DNA of 64,000 nucleotides from JAILZP01 sp037444185 (GTDB lineage Bacteria > Bacillota > Desulfotomaculia > Desulfotomaculales > Desulfocucumaceae). Every line of letters begins with the position of its first letter. The stretch's first letter is position 1. The position numbers and the translations under genes were made by a program. The stretch covers positions 44,630 through 108,629 of the forward strand of contig JBBIMW010000004.1 of the NCBI GenBank assembly GCA_037444185.1, read 5' to 3'. This document shows, in pieces, positions 59,313 to 64,000 of this stretch. The notes under the pieces were generated by a model. The model saw only the letters and a program-made list of their open reading frames with translations. It did not search any database and had not been told where the DNA came from.

Positions 59313-59858
59313 TCATCTATCGTAAAACCTTGGCTTGCGTTTTTCCATAAAGGCGCTGAACCCCTCCCGGCGATCCTCGCTGGCAAAGGTCAGTATAAAG
59401 TTCTTTATCTCGAAGTTCAAGGCTTCGTGCAGACTCATACTGAGACCGTTTTGCACCGAATCCTTTAAAACACTCAGGGCGTGCGCCGGGCGGCCGGCCA
59501 GTTTCAATGCCAGTGACCCCGCCTCCCGCATCAGCTCGGCGGAGGGCACCACCTTGTTGACCAGTCCTAAGCCAGCCCGTTTACAGCAGCTATGGTGGGC
59601 TTTTTCATATTTTCAATCTGGCTGTACACATATAGGGAAGACTGGCAAAACCTGTGCATCTCCACCGGCGTCAAGTCTTTCATCTCGCTGATATCAGCGC
59701 CGGCAGCAAAAGCCTTCTCGCCTGAACCGGTAATAATCACCGCCCGCACAGCCGGGTCTGCCTCCAGCTCTTCCGCCGCCCGGCTTAGTTCCCGGTGCAG
59801 CTTGCTGTTTAGCGGATTAACGGGAGGTCGGTTTAATGTTGTTGACCTTATCGCCCAT
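59313..59858 (-). pseudogene. Enoyl-CoA hydratase, broken by two internal deletions
   Basis: Three pieces in different frames: a start-like MGDKVNNI (from 59858), then LNRPPVNPLNSKLHREL ... AFAAGADISEM ... KKPTIAAVNGLA, then GLVNKVVPSAELMREAG to the C-terminus (KPRFYDR). Between AAVNG and GLVNKVV about 70 residues normally hold the LGGGCE oxyanion and catalytic Glu region; they are absent. Another ~12 residues are missing near the start. The gene cannot encode a working crotonase. Deletion sizes are estimated from my knowledge of the family. Confidence 0.8.
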
Positions 59859-59877
59859 TTACGCTTATCGCTTGCCG

Positions 59878-60735
59878 CTATTTACTGTATTCATACCACC
59901 CGGCGCCGGTCTTGCGCCCCAGGCATCCAGCGCGAACAAGGGCTTTCATTATCTGCGGCGGATTCCAGCGAACGTCCTTAAATTCCTCGCAAAGGTAGTT
60001 GGCAACATGATAGCCTATCTCTACGCCGGCAAAATCCTGCAGTTCAAAGGGCCCCATCGGATAGTTCAAGCCGAGCTTGACGGCCGTGTCTATATCCTCC
60101 ATCGTGGCCACACCTTCTTCCACCAGGCGGATTGCCTCGATGATCTGCGCCATGAATATCCGGTTCACCACAAATCCCGGAAAGTCTTTTTTCACTTCCA
60201 CGGTGGTCTTGCCCATTTTCGCCGCCACCCCGGAAACGGTCCGCACCGTCTCATCGCTGGTGGAGTAGCCGCGGATAATCTCCACCAGCCTCATCAGGGG
60301 AGGCGGATTAAAAAAGTGCATTCCGGCAACTTTGTCGGGACGGTTTGTGGCAGCCGCGATCAGGGTTATGGACATCGAGGAGGTGTTGGTGACAAGACAC
60401 GCCTCGGACTTGCAAACCCGGTCCAGCTTTAAGAATGCTTCTTTCTTCAATTCCAGATCCTCAATGATGGCCTCAATAACAAAGTCGGCATCGGCAAAGG
60501 AGTCGATCCCGGTGGCCGGCCGGATCCTTCCAAGTATCGAGTCCTTTTGTTCCGCCGACATTTTGCCCTTTTCCACGCTCTTGGCAAGGAACTTGTCCAT
60601 TCTGCCCACGGCGCGGTCCACAAAAATCCGGTCCACATCGCTTAAAATCACGTCAAACCCTGACTGCGCCGCCACCTGGGCAATTCCCCCACCCATGGAG
60701 CCGGCCCCCAGCACTGCGATTTTATTGATTTCCAT
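59878..60735 (-). CDS. 3-hydroxyacyl-CoA dehydrogenase
   Basis: A 285-residue enzyme with NAD motif VLGAGSMGGGIAQVAA (8-23), the catalytic His in MHFFNPPPLM and the C-terminal NYPMGPFELQDFAG. It appears full length and intact, oxidising (S)-3-hydroxyacyl-CoA to 3-oxoacyl-CoA. ATG 60735 follows GGAGGGG. It is an apparently sound gene inside a decaying operon. Confidence 0.9.
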   Translation of the reverse strand: MEINKIAVLGAGSMGGGIAQVAAQSGFDVILSDVDRIFVDRAVGRMDKFLAKSVEKGKMSAEQKDSILGRIRPATGIDSFADADFVIEAIIEDLELKKEAFLKLDRVCKSEACLVTNTSSMSITLIAAATNRPDKVAGMHFFNPPPLMRLVEIIRGYSTSDETVRTVSGVAAKMGKTTVEVKKDFPGFVVNRIFMAQIIEAIRLVEEGVATMEDIDTAVKLGLNYPMGPFELQDFAGVEIGYHVANYLCEEFKDVRWNPPQIMKALVRAGCLGRKTGAGWYEYSK

Positions 60736-60762
60736 AATCGTCCCCTCCATAATTTAAACGGA

Positions 60763-61812
60763 TTAAAACAACCTCTTTGCGATGGTCATTTTCTCGGCTT
60801 CTTTGGCGCCTTCATAGATCTCCAGTATTTTTGCATCCCGGTAAAATCTCTGAACATCATATTCGTCTATGTAGCCATAGCCCCCATGTAATTGCAAGGC
60901 CTTGTCACACACCCAGACCGCCATTTCCGCGGAAAAATATTTGGCCATGGCGTTCAGCGCCGGGTCAATCCGTCCCCGATCGACTTTGAAGGCGGCTTTG
61001 TAACAAGTATTGCGGGCCAGTTCAATCTTTGTGGCCATTTCCGCCAGAATAAACTGTACTCCCTGGGCGGCAACATGGGTCCGGGTAATATCGAAGAAGT
61101 GCATCAGGTGATAAAACCCTCTTCCTTCTTCTCCGATCAAATTCCCACAAGGAACCCGCACGTCCTCGAAAATTACCTCCGCCGTATCGCTTGCCCTGAT
61201 GCCCATTTTTCCTTTGATTTTATTTCTGGTAATTCCGCCGCGGTCCGTCTCCACCAGTATGAGGCTGAACCTTCTGTGCTTTTTTTCTTCTTTCGGATTG
61301 GTTGCGCATAATACAACCATAAAATCACAAACAGTGCCGTTGGTAATAAACATCTTGCTGCCATTAATCACATACTGGCTTCCGTCTCTCACGGCGGTTG
61401 TTCTGGCGCTTGCCAAATCGGTGCCGGCGTCCGGCTCGGTATAAGCGCCGGCTGATACGGCCCTGCCGTTTACAACCGGAGGAAGGTACTTTTTCTTCTG
61501 CTCTTCACTTCCGAACAGCAGTATGTTTTCGGTGCCGAAACTTGCCGCCGCTATTGCTTGAGATAATCCCAGATCCACCCTGCTCAGCTGCTCGGAGATC
61601 AAAGCATACTCAAAAAAGCCGAATCCCGGACCATCATACTCCTCAGGGATAAAGCAGCCCACCAAGCCAGTTTCGCAAGCCTTTCTTATCAGCTCCCCCG
61701 GATATTTCTCCTCCCTGTCGCACTCTTTGGCGATGGGTTCCATTTCCCTGATAGCAAATTTATAGGCCGTCTCCTGAAGCAGTTTCTGCTCTTCCGTCAA
61801 TGCAAAATTCAT
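60763..61812 (-). CDS. Acyl-CoA dehydrogenase with an internal in-frame deletion
   Basis: A 349-residue flavoprotein, ~30 shorter than the normal ~380. Recognisable: FAD/substrate region YTEPDAGTDLASARTTAV, MFITNG, and C-terminal LHGGYGYIDEYDVQRFYRDAKILEIYEGA (catalytic Glu probably in IYEGA). After THVAAQGV the sequence jumps to QFILAEMATKIELARN; the helix with GALDLALKYAKERKQFG-like sequence of the family, including an Arg that binds the FAD of the partner subunit, is missing. The protein may be inactive. ATG 61812 follows GGGAGGGGA. Confidence 0.8.
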   Translation of the reverse strand: MNFALTEEQKLLQETAYKFAIREMEPIAKECDREEKYPGELIRKACETGLVGCFIPEEYDGPGFGFFEYALISEQLSRVDLGLSQAIAAASFGTENILLFGSEEQKKKYLPPVVNGRAVSAGAYTEPDAGTDLASARTTAVRDGSQYVINGSKMFITNGTVCDFMVVLCATNPKEEKKHRRFSLILVETDRGGITRNKIKGKMGIRASDTAEVIFEDVRVPCGNLIGEEGRGFYHLMHFFDITRTHVAAQGVQFILAEMATKIELARNTCYKAAFKVDRGRIDPALNAMAKYFSAEMAVWVCDKALQLHGGYGYIDEYDVQRFYRDAKILEIYEGAKEAEKMTIAKRLF

Positions 61813-61846
61813 GGCTCCCCTCCCGATTACCATGTTGAAAACAATG

Positions 61847-62070
61847 TCAGACAAGTTCTTTGAGTTTTCTCTTCAATATCTTGCCGGTGGGACTCTTGGG
61901 TAAATCGGCTAAAAACTCAATGTTGCGGGGCACCTTGTACGAGGCCATCCTCTGCATGCAAAAGTCAATCAGTTCCCGGTCCGTCATCGCTTCGCCGTCC
62001 ACCAGGCGAATAAATGCTTTCGGAACCTCACCGCGAACAGGATCCTTTATCCCCGTGTATTTGCTAATCT
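61847..62070 (-). pseudogene. 3'-terminal remnant of an acyl-CoA ligase next to the IS21 element
   Basis: The last ~67 codons of an ANL ligase are present: GIKDPVRGEVPKAFIRLV ... YKVPRNIEFLADLPKSPTGKILKRKL, with the catalytic Lys in PTGKIL. All upstream sequence is replaced by the insertion element at ~62070. In the intact operon it would supply acyl-CoA to the genes downstream. Confidence 0.85.
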
Positions 62071-62178
62071 AAAGGGGGACCACTTTTAGGCTTTTGATTA
62101 TCAAAAAGGGGACCACCCGATCAAGCTTTTCCTGTACACTGTAGCTGGAAATTCCAACAGTTGACAGGAGGAAAGGAA

Positions 62179-63702
62179 GTGATCGGTGTGGTCGATAAAG
62201 AGGTTATCAGAAGGCTGTACTTTGTGCAAGGTAAGTCTATCCGGTGGATAGCCAAGGAGTTGAAAAAATCAAGGAAAACAGTGCGTAAAGCTATCGCGGA
62301 CCCTGGAGAGCCCAAATACAATTTGACTTTGCCAAAACCGCAGCCGGTGCTGGGTACAATTCGTTCGATTGTAAAACAGTGGTTGGAAGAAGAGAAAAAA
62401 GAGAACCTGAAAAAGCAACGGTACACCGCCAGCGGGATATATAAGCTCCTGGTGGAAAAACATGATTACCGGGGTAGCGAATCCAGTGTGCGCAGATTAC
62501 TGGCGGAACTGAGACAAAAAGAGAAAGAAGCGTATATACCACTGTCCTTTGAGCCTGGCAGCAACGCCCAGTGTGACTGGGGCGAGGCATACATATACCT
62601 TAACGAAGAATATGCCAAGGTTCAGATATTCTGTATGCGCCTTACCAGCTGCCGGAAATCATTCGTCATGGCCTTCCCCCACCAGAGACAGGAAGCGTTT
62701 TTTGAAGGGCACGTACATGCCTTTGACTGGTTTGGCGGAGTCCCCCTGACCATAACCTACGACAACCTGAAAACCGCGGTGTTAAAAGTATTGCAGGGCA
62801 GAACCCGGCAGGAGCAGACGGCATTTATCAGTTTTCGCAGCCATTACCTGTTTAAATCAATCTTCTGCAACACAGGCCGGGGAAATGAAAAGGGACAGGT
62901 GGAGAACCTGGTGGGCTATGCCCTGCGCAACTTCTTCACCCCCATACCAAGGGTCGGTTCCATAGCAGAGCTGAATGAAACTCTGCTTTTAAAATGCCGG
63001 AAGCACGCTGAAAGCCACAAAGTGCCCGGCACCGCACTAACCATAGAACAGGCGTGGGAGGAAGAGAAGAAAGCACTCCTGGCGCTTCCCCCAAAACCAT
63101 ACGACTGCTTCCGTTATGCCGAGGTTAGAGTTGCCAACAACCTTTTGGTCCGGTTTGAAAACAATTTTTACTCAGTCCCCAGCCTGTGGGTGGGCCGCAA
63201 CCTCACCATCAAGGCCTATGTTTACCGGGTAGAAATATACGGGAACCGCCAATTAGTGGCCACCCATCCCAGGTCTTACGGGAAAGGAGAAGAAACCTAC
63301 AACCTGGACCACTACCTCGACACACTTGCCCAAAAACCCGGCGCTCTGGAAAATGCAAAGCCGTTTCAACAAGCAAATCTGCCGGCTATATACCACCAGT
63401 ACCTGGAAGAGTTAAGACGCCGGCATCCCCGCCCAGACCGGGAGTTCGTGCAGATCCTGCTTTTACACCGGGCGGTAGGCTGGGATATTTTAACCCGGGC
63501 ACTGGTTGAAGCACACCGTGATAAAGCATACCACCTGGAAGGAATACGTCACCGGGTTGAAAAACTGAGCGGCAAACACATTGTGCCGGCGCCATTGCCG
63601 GCCGGAAAACACCCCCACCTGGAAAGCTTCAAAGTAGAAAAGCCGGGTCTGGGCCACTTTGACCAGTTATTAATTGGCCGAAACGGGGGTGTGGTCCATT
63701 GA
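62179..63702 (+). CDS. istA: IS21-family transposase IstA
   Basis: About 507 residues: N-terminal HTH (SIRWIAKELKKSRKTVRKAI), then a DDE integrase core with QCDWGEAYIY, TYDNLKTAV and KGQVENLVGY giving the Asp-Asp-Glu triad, and a C-terminal domain with FENNFYSVP. The GTG at 62179 follows GGAGGAAAGG; a TTG at 62161 overlaps that site. Appears intact. Confidence 0.92.
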   Translation: MIGVVDKEVIRRLYFVQGKSIRWIAKELKKSRKTVRKAIADPGEPKYNLTLPKPQPVLGTIRSIVKQWLEEEKKENLKKQRYTASGIYKLLVEKHDYRGSESSVRRLLAELRQKEKEAYIPLSFEPGSNAQCDWGEAYIYLNEEYAKVQIFCMRLTSCRKSFVMAFPHQRQEAFFEGHVHAFDWFGGVPLTITYDNLKTAVLKVLQGRTRQEQTAFISFRSHYLFKSIFCNTGRGNEKGQVENLVGYALRNFFTPIPRVGSIAELNETLLLKCRKHAESHKVPGTALTIEQAWEEEKKALLALPPKPYDCFRYAEVRVANNLLVRFENNFYSVPSLWVGRNLTIKAYVYRVEIYGNRQLVATHPRSYGKGEETYNLDHYLDTLAQKPGALENAKPFQQANLPAIYHQYLEELRRRHPRPDREFVQILLLHRAVGWDILTRALVEAHRDKAYHLEGIRHRVEKLSGKHIVPAPLPAGKHPHLESFKVEKPGLGHFDQLLIGRNGGVVH

Positions 63703-64000
63703 GCGTCAACACGCTGCTTTTGGAAAGCCACCTGAAACGGTTAAGACTGCCCGCCGTAGCCAGGCAGTACCAGGCCCTGGCCCGGGAGGCGGCAGAGAAA
63801 AACTGCACCTACGAAGAATACCTGTGCGCCTTGCTGGAACAGGAGGTTTCCGCAAGGGAAGAAAGCCGGCATAAACTGCGCATCAAACAGGCCGGGTTCC
63901 CGCTCATAAAGACCCTGGAAGGGTTTGATTTTACAGCCATACCGTCTTTAAACAAGCAGAAAGTGCTGATGTTAAGCCAGGGTGAATATATCCGCCAGAA
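63699..64000 (+). CDS. istB: IS21-family helper ATPase IstB, N-terminal part
   Basis: TTG 63699 overlaps the istA stop (TTGA). The first ~100 residues (LLESHLKRLRLPAVARQYQALAREA ... TLEGFDF) match the DnaA-like IstB N-terminus; the Walker motifs lie beyond the window. It directs target choice with IstA. Confidence 0.9.
   Translation, partial: MSVNTLLLESHLKRLRLPAVARQYQALAREAAEKNCTYEEYLCALLEQEVSAREESRHKLRIKQAGFPLIKTLEGFDFTAIPSLNKQKVLMLSQGEYIRQ

Larger units (their letters stand above)
62070..64000 (+). mobile_element. IS21-family insertion sequence (partial, runs off the window)
   Basis: The left end carries two direct copies of GGGGACCAC (62075-62083 and 62108-62116), as in the multiple terminal repeats of IS21-type elements. 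It contains istA and the start of istB. It truncates the acyl-CoA ligase gene. The right end is beyond the window. Confidence 0.9.

Noticed and set aside
57428..59858. Sequencing error as the simple cause of the broken thiolase and hydratase
   Set aside because: The lesions are losses of whole helices or more, not single-base slips, and the rest of the window has clean frames; an assembly collapse remains possible and is noted in the finding.

Overview
The window looks like a chromosomal segment of a Gram-positive, spore-forming, sulfate-reducing bacterium of the Desulfotomaculum/Pelotomaculum/Desulforudis type (Peptococcales and relatives). The evidence is a sat-aprBA-qmoAB-hdrCB dissimilatory sulfate-reduction block in which hdrCB stands where Gram-negative sulfate reducers have qmoC, together with sporulation genes (SpoVB, Spo0M-like, a SleL/YaaH-like GH18 protein), SLH and DacF envelope proteins, a free desulforedoxin, and GC-rich coding sequence with AT-rich promoters. 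No genus can be fixed from the sequence alone.

Layout. 1-3036: branched-chain amino-acid type ABC transporter (livG partial, livM, livH) and a FabH-like ketosynthase. 3367-8858: a PHP phosphatase, a MetE-C-like protein, a fused GH57 branching enzyme/GT4 glycosyltransferase and DUF4912. 9095-12845: Fur regulator, DacF and FeoB. 13175-15485: a 47-aa protein, an unexplained 0.5 kb stretch with an orphan hairpin, the GH18 protein and desulforedoxin. 15689-22303: GlcDF-type oxidase, acyl-CoA ligase, TSUP permease and its membrane partner. 22618-24070: AT-rich small genes, a repeat and YlbF. 24157-33386: canonical sulfate activation and APS reduction genes. 33776-38517: a second, divergent operon with AprA-like and AprB-like proteins and one chain that combines QmoA- and QmoB-type features. 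38911-43235: YkgJ-type protein, NifX-like protein, tRNA-Leu, a gene broken by a miniature inverted-repeat element, and an arsR-arsM-arsN2 arsenic module with two matching operator sites. 43422-47764: two-component system, lipoprotein, coiled-coil protein and SLH protein. 47821-57179: AT-rich pyrE between relatives of the miniature element, htpX, Spo0M-like, YcgQR-like pair, recD2 and spoVB. 57428-62070: a fatty-acyl beta-oxidation operon in decay. 62070-64000: an IS21-family element running off the end.

How it works together. Sat makes APS, AprBA reduces it to sulfite, and QmoAB with HdrCB is expected to pass electrons to AprBA. The TSUP permease may move sulfate or sulfite. The second Apr/Qmo-like operon has the same cofactor architecture but an altered pocket around the APS-binding region; it is the best candidate here for an undescribed flavoenzyme-electron-bifurcation-like system. 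The beta-oxidation operon shows several internal deletions plus an IS next to its truncated ligase, so that pathway is probably being lost at this locus.
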